Below are positions 37,626 to 49,992 of a stretch of 64,000 nt of DNA, piece by piece; within the stretch, counting starts at the first letter, position 1; each line of letters opens with the position of its first letter. Source of the stretch: Sporobolomyces roseus (taxonomy: Eukaryota; Basidiomycota; Microbotryomycetes; Sporidiobolales; Sporidiobolaceae); the NCBI GenBank assembly GCA_016617785.1, contig JADILM010000005.1, forward strand, positions 186,001-250,000. The letters are read 5' to 3'. A program made the position numbers and the translations under genes. The notes under the pieces are model-generated. The model saw only the letters and a program-made list of their open reading frames with translations, was not told the DNA's origin and made no database searches.

Positions 37626-37883
37626 CAAAAAGGGGTTCTCTTTCATTTTTCGTTTCTCACTTTGTTTGTGCTCTTCTTTCATTTTCCCTCGTCTTCGAAC
37701 ATACCCATCTGCGCGCGCTCTCTCTCTCTTTCTTCGTTCTCGTTCTTTGTGTGTCATACAATGAGGAGTATTCTCGTTCATCTCGGTCGGAGAGAATAGA
37801 GATACGAGAGAAATCGAATGATTGGTTACAAGAGAGAGAGGTATAGGTACTGAAAGGGTATCGTTCTTCGAGAGTGTAAAGCA

Positions 37884-38623
37884 TCAGGTAGTAGTCGCTG
37901 CAGGGTTGGATTCGAGAATGCCTCTCAAGCTACCGTTGAGTTGCGAATGAAGTTTCTCTGTGGTTCACAATTCGATAAGCTTTCTGCTGACGAGGCAAGC
38001 TCGACGATTGAGAGACCCACCAGCTTCTTCGAGAGCATCCAAGTACTCCTTATTGGCCCCTTGCATCTCCTTCTCCAGCTCTACGAGATCCTGATCCTTG
38101 TCCTCATTCTCCTCTGGAGGCGAGGGTAACGAATCGATCAAGTATTCCAACTGTTTCGCTTTCCTCAAGAAATCCCCAACCAACTCTTTCCGATTCGCTG
38201 TCATTCGTCACACGTCACAAACAAGCATCAGCTCTGAGCGGAACGAGGAGAGAGAGAAAAAGGGGAGAGCGAACCTTCGAATACGTCTGGTGGATCAGCG
38301 TTTGGTATTGATTGTGTCACCGGATAGTTCTCGTTCAATGGTTTGAAATTGGATTTCCGAGAGAGGTAGCTGAGCGAGGAATACATCATACGAACGAGCT
38401 AAAGTGAAACGAATGCGAAAGAGAGTTAGCTTTGGAGGAGGAGCTCGAGGAATGGGCAGAGGTCACCTCATCTATGCTATTCTGTGTTTGAGTGAGGCGG
38501 TCCACTGTCGAGAGAGGAGAAGGAGGTTAGCAGACCGAGGTGGGGTTGAGTGAGAGGGAGCAAAGGGGAGAAAGAAGAGGAGGAAGGGAACTAACTGTGT
38601 GACAGCTCCACTTCCGCCTGCAT
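37884..38623 (-). CDS. MED21: Mediator subunit 21 (Med21/Srb7)
   Basis: Middle-module subunit of Mediator, paired with Med7 at a flexible hinge. Exons 38596-38623, 38467-38504, 38275-38398, 38021-38197 and 37884-37957 give 146 aa. The hallmark MDRLTQTQNSIDELV appears after a nine-residue leader (MQAEVELSH); translation could begin at either Met. ANRKELVGDFLRKAKQLEYL, IDSLPSPPEENE and the C-terminal helix fit the family. An intron splits the second possible ATG (A|TG). The exon-3 donor is GTTCGC. Divergent from RPS12. Confidence 0.93.
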
Positions 38624-38928
38624 GTGATTTCCAAGATAGAACAGAAGCTTCTAGATTCTAGAGAGCGGGGCAAAAGAGAGAGTGGTGGGAGGATCAAGTT
38701 ACAGTCCTTCAAAATCACCAAAATTTCGATATTGCTCTTTCTTGTTTCCTCACGCTTAGGACAGCATCTCTCATTTTACAGTCAGTGAGTCAATCAACCC
38801 ACTCAAACTACTCTACAGCTACCCACTAGACCATCATCGATACTCCCCAATCCATCCTCGCCGTTTTCATTGAAGCTTGAAGAAGTTTTTCACAAACTGA
38901 TCTCCAGCTCTCTCCCTTTGAACAGAAC
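38624..38928. promoter_or_regulatory. Bidirectional promoter region MED21/RPS12
   Basis: A 305-bp gap between divergent starts. The RPS12-proximal side has a pyrimidine-rich run before the ATG, common at ribosomal protein promoters. No specific factor motif is certain. Confidence 0.4.
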
Positions 38929-39533
38929 ATGAGTGATAACGGAAGCGAAACCCCTGTTGTTGACAACGTTGAGGTCGAGGAGACTCAAGTTCAAGAAGCC
39001 GAGGCTCCCAAGGGAAAGATGTCGGTCGAGGTTAGTTTAACCCCTTCCATCCCCTCCTCCCACTCCCTCACCATTCCAGCTAACCAGGCAACTCCGGAAT
39101 GATATATAGGATGCTCTTCAGCAAGTCCTCAAGATCTCGATGGTTCACGACGGACTCGCTCGTGGACTTCGAGAGGCCGCTAAGGCTCTCGACAAGCGTC
39201 AAGCCCATCTCTGTGTCCTCAACGAAGCGTGCACTGAAGCCGAGTACACCAAGCTCATCGAGGCCCTCTGCGCCGAACACAAGATCAACTTGATCAAGAT
39301 CTCGGACCCCAAACTTCTCGGAGAATGGGCTGGTCTCTGCAAGGTTGACCGTGAAGGTGTCGCACGAAAGGTTGTCGGATGCTCCTGCGTATGTTTTCAC
39401 TTCAAACTGTCCCTACTGATCGAAATGCGAGAGCTGACTCGTCCTCGTTCAATTTGTGCAGGTCGTCGTCAAGGATTACGGACAAGAGTCTGAGGCTCTC
39501 TCCGTCCTCCTCGAGTACTTCGCTTCCCGATAA
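38929..39533 (+). CDS. RPS12: Small-subunit ribosomal protein eS12
   Basis: Component of the 40S beak. Exons 38929-39030, 39110-39388 and 39462-39533 give 150 aa. After an acidic N terminus ([14 protein letters not shown]), the L7Ae-type fold shows [69 protein letters not shown] and CSCVVVKDYG, with C-terminal [12 protein letters not shown]. Length matches fungal eS12. Confidence 0.97.
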
Positions 39534-40241
39534 GCGTCTCAACAGGACCCCTTTAAAATATCACTCCAACCCTCGTTCCTTATTCTCCCATTCCTCTCCT
39601 CTTGACCTTTTCAACTAAAATCGAAAACCTCATTCTAACCTTTCCTTCCGACTCGCTTCTTTTTCTCACCTACTCCTTTTTTCGACTTTGACAACGGTTC
39701 TCTTCTTAATTGAATGATGGATTTACGTGAGGTGGAATTGGGGTAGGATGGGATGGTGGTGATCGGGGTAAGGGATGACGGATGGAGGCAATTAGTTTTT
39801 AGTTTGTTTGTTTCTGTGGTGTTGGAATGCTTGGGTTTCGAACGAGAACATCGGTTCCGTAGAGTATTGTGCATGCGAGACGAGAGATGATCAACGGGAA
39901 GAATTAGCTATATCTTCGATCTTACTTTCGCTCGTGAATCGGTCTCTGTCGTCTCACGACTACGATCGTCACCTCCGAAACGGACGATAGCTCGTTCGTC
40001 GAGGCCGACAGGAGACGGCTCACTATTCTCTGGACTGCGTGCTTAAGTTGAGATGCGGCAAAGACGCGAGAATAGCAGTTGCGATCAAGCTTGATCGATT
40101 TCAGGTCGGGGACAAGGGGGTAGCCAGGTAGAAGCGTGTGAGAGAATGAAAGAGAGAACGATGGGGGTTATATATCTAAACAAACTGTATAGGTTTCAGG
40201 GGGAAAAAAGGGAAGACAGAGGTCAAGGGGTTTTCAAAATT
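39534..40241. other. Convergent intergenic region RPS12/IDH2
   Basis: 708 bp between the 3' ends of two highly expressed genes. It contains C/T-rich 3' UTR-like sequence and no supported gene. Confidence 0.5.
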
Positions 40242-42095
40242 TTAAAGCTTCTTGAGGATTTCATCAGTGTATTCAGAAGTGGAAGCGGTTCCTCTCAAAT
40301 CACCAGTGATCTTCTTTCCTTCAGCGATAGTCTGTTTGCACGAATTTGAGAGTTAGCGGGAGGAAGGAGAAAAAGGGAGGGGGATGGGAGGGAGGGCGGA
40401 GGGGAGAATGGCACGTACGGAGAGAGCGGCGTGCTCGATTTTGGCGGCGTGTTCGAAGAGGTTCATGTGACGAAGCATCATGATACCGGAGAGAAGGAGA
40501 GCTGTAGGGTTGGCCTTACTGTAAACGATCCATGCAAGAAACCATCAGTCGAAATTCGAGACATAAAGCGAGAGACTTCGCCTCGCGCGAGGTTGGGATC
40601 GAGAGGGGGAAGAGGAGCATACCCTTGTCCAGCAATATCAGGGGCAGATCCGTGAACGGCTTCGAAGATCGAGGCATCCTTTCCGATGTTTCCGGAAGGA
40701 GTGAGACTACGAGAGCAAATTGTATCAATTTGAGGACGGGGGAATAAGTAGAGAGATAGTATGTCAACTTACCCGAGACCTCCGATCAAACCAGCGCACA
40801 TATCGGAAAGAATGTCACCGTAAAGCTGCAAACGAGGTCTTGCGTCAACCTCAATCGACCCGGAACGGTTAAAGCGATAAGCTTCAGACTCACGTTAGGC
40901 ATAACCATGACACGGTCAGCGTAAGGAGCGGGGTTTTGTACGACCCTCAAGCAAACTCGATCGAGTAAATCCTCGTCGTACTTGACATCGGGGTATTCAG
41001 GAGCTAGTTCTCGGCACGCGCGAAGGAACATTCCATCGGAGAGTTTCATGATAGGGGCTTTGTGAACTGCGGTGACGTGAAGACGCTTGTTGGATCGGGC
41101 GTATTCGAAAGCGTAACGAGCTACTCGCGAAGAGGCTTCGTGGGTGATAAGCTTGATCGATTGAACTACACCATCAACGATCTGCACTCACGAATAACTT
41201 GTGAGTGAGTGGCTTTGAGGGAGAAGAAAGGAGAATCGGGAGCTCACCTCGTGTTCGATACCAGAGTATTCTCCCTCGGTGTTTTCACGGATGATGACAG
41301 AGTCGACGTTGTCGTAAGGAGTCTTGAAGCCTTCAACTGATCGACAAGGTCGGACGTTGGCGTAGAGGGAGAATGCACGTCGGAGGGTCAAGTTGAGAGA
41401 TACGTGACCTTTTCCAACTGTTGAAATGCACGAAATCTCGGGTTAATGGCTGCCCTTCTTCTCGATAATGGGAAAAACTTGGTACGTACTGGGAGTAGCA
41501 AGGGGACCTTTGAGGGCGATAGTGTTTTTCCTGATGGAAGCTACGGCATCGGCAGGGATAGTGGAGACTCCATCAACGATAGTAGGAGTTACATCGACTT
41601 CCTCCCAAACGATAGGAACCTTGGCCTTGGTGAAGATTGCCTTGACTGACTCGGCAATTTCAGGTCCGATACCCTGTGTTTTGGAAAGGAGAGTTTAGCA
41701 ACGTCTCACTTTGCGAACTTCGGAGAGATTGCGAATATTTTGAGGACTCACGTCTCCGGGGATAAGGGTTACGTTGAAGGTTCCTGTATACGCAATGAGA
41801 TCAGTACCGCTTCAGTAGAGGACAGCGGAAGAGATGATAGCATACCATCAGCGTTCTTGCTTCCAACGAAGGAAGGAACAGCTGCTTGTTTAGGAACAAC
41901 AGAGTAAGATCTCGCGGCCAGCTACACACATTACAGCAATTCAACAAGTCAGTCAAGTTACTCGTTGCACCTCCGAGGTTGCAGTTCGGAGAATAATAGA
42001 GGGAGAGTGGAGTTTAAAGGGAAAGAGTGAAGAAGAGGAGGGAAAGGGGAACTGACGGGAGTTCGGAGTGCCGATCGGAAAGTTGAAGCAAACAT
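40242..42095 (-). CDS. IDH2: NAD-isocitrate dehydrogenase, catalytic subunit
   Basis: Mitochondrial TCA enzyme oxidising isocitrate to 2-oxoglutarate; Idh2 binds substrate and works as an octamer with Idh1. Ten exons (42057-42095, 41846-41921, 41752-41783, 41490-41673, 41248-41417, 40894-41181, 40773-40825, 40623-40706, 40419-40518, 40242-40331) give 371 aa. A short basic leader ([20 protein letters not shown]) suits mitochondrial import. [81 protein letters not shown] and the end [13 protein letters not shown] match the Idh2 rather than the Idh1 branch. Divergent from IDH1. Confidence 0.95.
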
Positions 42096-42263
42096 GACGG
42101 CTAAGGATAACGAGACTGTAGGAGAAGCGGAAAGGAATAGACACGCGGGATGGGAGCAGAGATGAGAGGGAAAAAGAAATCTTCCCTCGAGAGACATTCG
42201 GGGAATCTCTCTCTCCTCTTGTCTCCTCCAGTACTGCCCTCCTATCTCTCATCTTAACTAGCC
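42096..42263. promoter_or_regulatory. Bidirectional promoter shared by IDH2 and IDH1
   Basis: 168 bp separate the start codons of the two subunits of the same hetero-octamer. CT-rich tracts are present; no specific factor motif was identified. Confidence 0.55.
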
Positions 42264-44140
42264 ATGTTCAAGTCTGCTTCAGGAATCATCCGCCCTATGG
42301 TCAGTTTCCTCCTCTTACCTCTTCCTCGCTGTTTTATCTCTCTCTTTCTTCTCGGGGTTTATCTCCAGTCACTCTCACGCGTACTGTACACTGACGCATG
42401 ATTTGAATGGTACAATAGGGCCAATCTAGGGCTGCTACCACTCTTGGTGTCAACATGGCTAGGCCTTCTCCCGCGACTCCCACCAAATACGGTGGAGTTT
42501 ACTCTGTGAATTTCTACTCTCTCTCCTCTCTTCGTTGGCAGCAGAGAGCTTACGAATACTCCTCGATAGGTCACCTTGATTCCTGGAGATGGTGTAGGAA
42601 AGGAAATTACTCAATCAGTAGAGGAGATCTTCGAGGTGAGTTTCCATTCTTTCCCTCTCAGGCCGCGATCACTAGACTGAGCCAGGATGGTCGGTGTAGC
42701 ACACCAACGTTCCCGTCGAGTTTGAGAAGTTCAACGTTTCCGGAGAGACTCCTGAAGATGCTGCCGTTTTCAAACGATCAATGGATTCGCTACGAAGGAA
42801 CAAGGTTGGACTCAAGGGTACGTTTCAACGAGTTGCTTCAGTACTAGACCGCGACTGAACAATTCTCTGACGCACAGGTATCCTCTACACTCCCGTTGAG
42901 CGATCTGGTCACACTTCATGGAACGTCGCCATGCGTCAACAACTCGACATTTACGCTTCCCTCGTTCTCTGCAAGTCTGTTCCCGGTTTCCCCACTCGTC
43001 ACCGAGATGTCGACTTTGCCATCATTCGTGAGAACACTGAAGGTGAATACTCTGGTCTCGAGCACCAAGTGAGTTTCTCGCTTTTCTTACTTCTTGCTTC
43101 GCGATTTAACCTGTTCGCTATATCCTAGTCTTCTCCTGGGGTTGTCGAGTCGCTGAAGATCATGACCCGATACAAGTCTGAGCGAATTGCCCGATTCGCT
43201 TTCGATTTCGCTATCAAGAACAACCGAAAGGTGAGCTCCTCACGTATCTCTCTCGAAGGTGACGATTACTCAGCAGCCTCTCCGTCTTATAGCACGTTAC
43301 CGCTGTCCACAAGGCCAACATCATGAAGCTTGGTGACGGTCTCTTCCTCAACACCTGCCGAAGAATCGCTGAAGAGTACAAGGATTCTGGTATCACTTTC
43401 TCCGACATGATGTGTGTCTTCTCCGTCCATTCCTTTGTTCAATCGAAGTTGCTGATGATGATTCGAGGACAGCGTCGACAACACTTCGATGCAACTCGTC
43501 AACCGACCCCAACAATTCGATGTCATGGTTATGCCCAACTTGTACGGTTCGATCGTTTCCAACATTGGTGCCGCTCTCGTCGGTGGTCCCGGTATCGTTC
43601 CCGGTGCCAACATCGGACGAGAATTCGCTCTCTTCGAACCTGGATGCCGTCACGTCGCTAAGGACATTATGGGTAATTCTTGGTCTCTCTGTCTGTCATA
43701 ATGATTCCATTCACTGACTGAAGGAGATTTGAGCTTACAGGTCAAGATGTTGCCAACCCCGCTGCTATGGTCCTTTCCGCTACTATGATGCTCCGACACC
43801 TTGGGTGAGTTCCTCGTTTCTTCCCCTCTCCCACTGTGATGAGAGCTCACCAATACCCTGAGATAGCCTCGATCACCACGCCAACCAAATCGCTTCCGCT
43901 GTCTACAAGGTCATCGCCGACGGAAAGGTCCGAACTCCTGATATGGGAGGAAAATCGTAAGTAGCTGACCTCTCTCCTCGAAAGACAATCGGCTGACACT
44001 GCTTCGATTTGCCACAGCCACACCACCGACTTCACTCAAGCCATCATCAAGGGTAAGTCGCGTTAGGCTCTCTCAAATACTATCGACAACAAAACTGACT
44101 TTTCTTCTCTCGTTTCTCTCTTCTCGCAGCTATTGTCTAA
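42264..44140 (+). CDS. IDH1: NAD-isocitrate dehydrogenase, regulatory subunit
   Basis: Partner of Idh2; carries the AMP/citrate regulatory site in yeast. Twelve exons (42264-42299, 42419-42505, 42570-42635, 42700-42817, 42878-43068, 43129-43230, 43293-43411, 43473-43672, 43741-43804, 43867-43956, 44018-44052, 44130-44140) give 372 aa. [129 protein letters not shown] and TTDFTQAII follow yeast Idh1. The last coding exon is 11 nt. One donor is GTGTGT. Confidence 0.95.
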
Positions 44141-44852
44141 ACAACCTTCTTACTTCTCTCTATCTGAAAATTTTACCACTGCCCTGTTTACCCTTGTGTT
44201 CCCCTCTTCTTCCTCTTCATCGTAGAGCTTCTTTTCTCTCCTTCTCTCATCCCTCTTCCCTTCACTGCGTTATAAAAAGCCAATTCGTCTTCCTGCAATC
44301 TTTTGCAGAGGTCAAGGTGCAACGAAAGAGTGTGAGAGAGAGATATCAGGCTCAGTTTGAACTAGAATGAAGATTCGATCGCGTGTCGAAACGAAATTCC
44401 TCTGCGAACGAAAATTGGAGAAGGAATTTTCGAAGTTCCTTACTCGCTCACCTTCAAATCTGTATCAACCAAGCCGAATAACTGCTAGACAGTTCCAAAC
44501 CACTACTTGTATCACACTACCACACTCATTCACAGTTCACGACACACTCGCTAGTCTCTTCTTTCAAACTTTCTCTCAAGGTGATTTCAGAAACGCGTAG
44601 TAAGTCTTCTTACTCGCCGATTCGATTGATGGGAAAGGGCTCTGAGCTAATGTGAGCTCTCACTTGTAGGTACAGCATCAGAAGGTAGCTTTTGAGAGGA
44701 GGTGAATCGATTCGTTGATCGAAGGAAAAACATAATTCTAAAGTGCGCGATTTCTCCCTCTCTTTCGCGTTCTCGCTGTCCGCAGATAGCTGACCTAGCT
44801 CGTACAGCTCATTTGAATCGCTAGAACGACGCGAAATCGCCAATCTCCGACG
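44141..44852. other. Intergenic region IDH1/AXL2
   Basis: 712 bp holding the IDH1 3' UTR (CT-rich) and the AXL2 promoter. An open stretch at 44367-44600 has no domain and is not called. No RNA gene or repeat is seen. Confidence 0.45.
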
Positions 44853-47800
44853 ATGATGGCATTTCGACCACCAACATTCCTTTCACTTCGCGATGCATTC
44901 ATCTTACTCTCCCTCCTCGTCCTCGTACCTACCCCAGTCCTCACCGCACCGTCTCCACCAAACCTAGTTTACCCCCTCCAAGCACAAAGACCGCCAGTCG
45001 CCCGAGTCGATCAAGTTTGGAGTTGGACTCTTCTCGCAGGAACTTTCAATGCCTCTTCCGGTTCAAACCTCGTTCTCTCGACCGATTCGACTCTACCAAA
45101 TTGGGCAACGTTCGATGCGACGACAGACACCTTCACTGGTCAACCTACGAACGCGGATGTTGGGTCTAGGACAGTGACAGTTCAGGCGAACGCTTCGGGA
45201 GTTGCAACGGGAAGCAGTGACGATTTCGTTCTACTCGTCGTCGATTCTCCGGCACCTTATGTCGAGTTATCCTTGGAGGAGCAACTCGGTCCAGCAGCTC
45301 AGATCAGTGGAGGAGGAACGTTGACTCCGGATGGTTCGCTCAAAGTTCCGCCAGAATGGACTTTCTCGTTCGGGTTCCAGCAATACACTTTCGCGAACGA
45401 ACAAGGTTCTCGTATCTACTACACGATGTACGAAGCAGGGACGACGAATCTACCGAGTTGGATGCAGTTCGACAACAACACGGTCACTCTCAACGGACTC
45501 GCACCTTCGCAGAATGGGGAGTACGAGATCGAGTTGATTGGAAGTGATCATTACGGGTATGGAGATGTTGCACAAACCTTCAAATTGGTAATCGCGGTCC
45601 ATTCGTTCGAAGTTCTCGGTGGAAACCTACCTCCTCTCAATGCAACTCCAGGAGGTCCCGTCTCTTACACCGTTCCCCTCTCCGATCTCCGTATCGACAA
45701 TTCGACCGTCTCTGCTACCAACATCTCCGACTTCCAAGCCGATTTCTTTTCTTCGAATCTCACTTTCCTATCCCTCGACCGATCGAATCTCTCCATTACC
45801 GGTACCGTCCCTTCCACCTTCGAGAAGGGTACCAACCTCACTATCCCTCTCACCGTCAACGATCAATACAGCGACATTCTTCGAACCAACCTCTCTTTCC
45901 AAATCGTCGATTCCCTCTTTACCGTTTCCTCCATCCCGCTTGTCGACGTTCAAACCGGCAAAGCCTTCAAGGAGAACATCGCTGGCTACATCGTCGAATC
46001 GAAACGATCGACGAACGCAGCAAACTACTCGGCTTCGATCTCTCCCAACGAAGCTCAAGAATGGCTCAAATTCGACCCTTCTAACCTCATGGTTTCCGGT
46101 ACCGCTCCTTCCTCCGTCCCTTCTTACACCAACGCATCTATCGCTTTCTCTGCACTCGACCCTTCGACTGGAGCCATCTCTCAAGCTACTCTCATCGTAT
46201 CAGTCACCGAAGGAGCTGGAAATTCGACCAACACGGGAGCGATTCATCCTTCTTCGGGAGGCCTCTCTGAATCCGCCAAACTAGGATTGGGGTTGGGACT
46301 CGGGTTAGGGTTAGGATTGATCTTACTCGGATTATTGTTGTTCTGTTGCAAGAAGAAGAAGAGAGATGGGGACGAGAAGGAACGCAAGATGCGAAGGGAC
46401 AACTCGACTCAACTCTTCAACGAGGCATCTCCCAATCCCGAATCGACCACTACTGGAGGAGAGAAATCAACCATCGACGAGAAGCCGCCGATCTTCGCGA
46501 GAAGGGGAACTCAACAGGGAATGCCACTCGCTTTAGGCGCTCCGACTCCTCCTCAAGCTCGTCGATTCGATGTCATGGGGATCTTCCGAGGTACCGAGAC
46601 TCCAACGAAGAAGTACGGAAATGCCTCGACCGATCAACTCGCTCCTCCAGTTCCAGCACTTCCTACCGACGCTTCGGTATTCGGATTGGGTATCGACGAA
46701 GATGAGGGACAGGATGCAGCGAGATCTGGACAGCCACAACAACATTCAATCGTGATGGTGACGGACGGACCGAGGGCGACTTATCGAGAGGAGAGCGGAT
46801 TGACCGGAGCAAGTGGTGGGAGGAGAAGTCTCAAGAGCGGGAGAAGTTGGGAGAGTCGACGAAGCTCGTCACTATTCTACTCGAGTGGTACGGGCTCGGG
46901 GAACGTCAAGGAATCCTCGAGTGGGTCGGTGGCATCGAGGGGACAAAGGAGTATAGGTTCAGTTCCGATTCGTCGACGAGATTTCCTCCCTATTCCCCTC
47001 AGGAGTCCGAACGCCTCCCCTTCGACCTCTCCTGTTCCTTCACCGACACGAGACACCTACGACGTCACTTACTCCTCAAGCGGACTCGGGAGCGGAGCGA
47101 GCGAATCAGAAGGAGGAATACGAATCGTCGGTTCTCATTCCGGATCTTCCGGTAGTCGTTCTGGTACGACGCAACAAGACGAGACCTACGACTCTCAACA
47201 CTTCCAACAATACTCGTCACCCTCGAGGACCGGCAGCTACTCGTCAGAGCACTCGGTCGATCAAGGTCCTCGGTTCAGAATGGTCCCCTTTACGAATGAA
47301 CGACAATCTCCAGCTTTCGAACGACAACTTACCTCACAACCTTCCCTCACCGCTCTACGGAATCAACATCGTATCTCGGCGATCCAGGATGCCGACGAGG
47401 ATGAGGAATCGCAATACGATGAACACTCGCCGAGACCTCACAGTGCCGTTTACGTTCCCTCGGATACAGAAGGATCGCCTACGACTTCAGCCGTCATCTA
47501 CGCGACTCCTCGGGAGAACTGGAGGTCACCATCAGGCTTCTCCGATTCAGCACACAGTCTCTTGAGGACCTCGACCGATGGGAGAGATGAAGCTGTTCGA
47601 TACGTCGGATCGATCAACTCTTCCAACGCTTCTCCCTATATCGGCGGCGAACCAGAGACACCTACCTCGACGGCTTTCCCTCCCTCCTCGCCCGGAACCT
47701 CTCATCACAAACGAAATTCTTCCTATATCGAGCCAATTCGGTGAGTTTTCTTTCCTGGACTTGCCAACCTCCTCCTTTATTGACTCTCTCCCCTCTCCTC

Positions 47801-48232
47801 CTCAGTATCCGTGCGATCGTTGGACAACCTATCCGATTCACTCCTCGACTAGACCCGCCACCCTTCGCTTCGATCAACTCCTCTCCCGGTCGCGGTGGAC
47901 CTTCGAAAGCAACTTACCACGCTTATCTCGACACTCTCACCCTTTCTCCCGACTCTATCGACGACCGACACGCTCTCCCACCATGGCTACACTTTGACGC
48001 GAACTCGATCGAAGTTTGGGGCTTACCGAGACGAGTCGACGTCGGGATTCTTCCTGTAATGATCCTTGAACGGAAATCGACGAGGACTCCTGGATCGCCT
48101 AGTCGACACCAGCGAGATAGCATCGACGACGACACGACGGAGACGATAGCAGGAAGATTCGAGCTCGAGGTTCAGTTCGCAGAGGAGGAGTTTGATGTTG
48201 AGGATGAAGAGTTGCGAGTGATTACTTATTAG
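44853..48232 (+). CDS. AXL2: Axl2-like cadherin-domain surface protein
   Basis: Axl2 is a plasma-membrane landmark for axial bud-site selection. Exons 44853-47740 and 47806-48232 give 1104 aa. A signal peptide (about 1-31, FILLSLLVLVPTPVLTA) leads to repeated cadherin-like (CADG) domains with many Asn-x-Ser/Thr sites (LPNWATFDATTDTFTGQPTN; LPSWMQFDNNTVTLNGLAPS). A single membrane span (about 478-498, Gly-Leu repeats then ILLGLLLFCC) is followed by KKKKR. The Ser-rich cytosolic tail has IRAIVGQPIRFTPRLDPPPF and LPPWLHFDANSIEVWGLPRR near its end, a further cadherin-like motif inside the cell. Erv14 exports Axl2 from the ER in budding yeast. Confidence 0.88.
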
Positions 48233-48585
48233 ACTATTGCATCGTTGGGCATTACATTGGCAGGACCATCTTCTCTTTCTCTCTCTTAATCTTCAGTACA
48301 TAGAAATCATCGCAAGGTCGTTCATTCATAGCTTGTTGTAGTACCCCTCCCTCTTCTCTTCGAAAACTTCGACTTTTTCTCGTCGCAAGAAGCTGATAAA
48401 TTTTAACAGACACTTTCCTCCCTTTCGTTTCTCGCGTTCTAGTCGTTACACGCTCTATACGCTTGCCTTGGCCTTCCTTCGAGAGAACCGAAACCTTCGA
48501 AGTTGAACTCTGCGAAAACGAATTCTCGAGTGACTTCTTCCACTCTCACTCACTTTGTCGTCTGTCGCCCTTCAATCACTCTGGA
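48233..48585. other. Intergenic region AXL2/SWIB gene
   Basis: 353 bp containing 3' UTR and promoter sequence; nothing else recognised. Confidence 0.45.
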
Positions 48586-49992
48586 ATGGCCTCGTTCAAG
48601 GTAGAGTCACTCCGTAAGGATATCGTACGTCTTGACTGCTCTCCCCGCTCGCTCATCTCTTCACTGCTCGAGGCACTGACCCGACCTCTCTATCGCTTCG
48701 CAACCGCAGACGAAGTACTTGGAAGGAGCTGACAAGGAAGCAGTATCAGCCAAGGCAGTCAGGAAAGCTCTACAGGTAAGTCGAACCCTTCCTCCTCTCT
48801 CCTGTCTGTTCGGTTCTCCTCAACCTCACTCCTCTCTTCCTCTCTGTCTAGTCGAAATATCCAGATCTAGATGTCAAGACTCACAAGAAAGAGATTGATG
48901 AGATGACCATCGCTATCTTCTCAGTTAGTTCACCCTTTTCGCTAGCTCTTCGGAATGATCTCATTCGTAACTGACCCATTTCCTTCGCCTCTGATCAGAA
49001 TGAGATTCAAGAATCAGAACCTGCTGCTCCTCCCGCTCCTTCGAAACCGAAACTACCCAAATTCTCAAAGATCAAAAAAGAAGAATCCCCTTCAAATTTC
49101 GCAGAACCCGCTTCATCTCCCGTCGTACCTCTCGCCGTCACCAAGAAATCAGCGAAACGTGAAAGGGAAGAGACGGATGAAGAGATGGCACGTCGATTAC
49201 AAGAGGAAATGAATGGGTTAGTTGGAGGGAGGTCAACTAGGAATGGAGGAGCTAGTACGAAGAGGGCGAAATCTAGGAAGAAGAAGAGCAAGAGTAAAGT
49301 CAGTGACGATGATGATTCGGGAACTGAAGACAAGGTCAAGAAGAAGAGGAAAGTCAGCAATACTGGATTCAACAAACCTCATCTTTTGTCGCCTGAGATG
49401 TCGGAAGTTTGTGGGAAACAAGTCTTGAGTCGTCCTGGTGTCACAAAGGTTAGCCTCTCGCTCTATCACTCACTTCTCGCTGGTTGAGGCTGGCTGACGA
49501 TTCTCATGCGAACGAGAACAGGCCATGTGGGTCTACATCAAAGCTAACAACCTCCAAGATCCGAACAAGAAGACTGATATTCTTCCTGACGAGACTTTGA
49601 AGGTAAGTGACTGGGAGTCTGAATTTTGAGCGCAACGAGCGTTGCTGACGCTTACTCCTTCCCTGTCAACTTGCAGCGTGTTTTGCCTTTCGAACGTATC
49701 AAGTAAGCCCTTTTCCGTTCTCATTCGTTCTAGCTTCTTTCCGCTGAGTCTTCTCTCTTCATCAGCTCATTCACGATGGCCAAATACATCAGGTGAGCTT
49801 TAACTTTCGAAGGAACCTTTCGTCCGTTCGCCCGCCGAGTGCTGAGTCCCAAGACCCCGAACTTTCTGTTTCCTTAGCGCCCACCTCTTCCCTTACGACC
49901 CCGAAGAGCACGGACATCTTTTCGAAGACGCTGTCGAGGACGACAAACCGAAAACCGAAGAACTCGTAAATTCCTCCGACGATGAAGATTAG
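48586..49992 (+). CDS. DEK-C and SWIB/MDM2-domain protein (Tri1/Uaf30-like)
   Basis: Chromatin-associated protein; yeast Uaf30 acts in the Pol I upstream activating factor and Tri1 is its paralogue. Exons 48586-48624, 48710-48775, 48852-48923, 48999-49448, 49522-49602, 49677-49702, 49766-49792 and 49878-49992 give 291 aa. An N-terminal DEK-C-type domain (about 1-60, VESLRKDITKYLEGADKEAV) precedes a Lys-rich linker with nuclear-localisation-like runs (KSRKKKSKSK, KKKRK). The SWIB domain follows (about 190-280: FNKPHLLSPEMSEVCGKQVL, MWVYIKANNLQDPNKKTDIL, INSFTMAKYISAHLFP). Acidic C terminus. Confidence 0.9.

Noticed and set aside
40201..40241. Antisense or overlapping gene at the IDH2 3' end
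   Set aside because: Only short frames exist and they overlap the UTR; nothing supports a gene.
46280..46330. GGGTTAGGG-like repeats
   Set aside because: They encode the Gly-Leu run of the AXL2 membrane span in frame; a coding repeat, not telomeric DNA.
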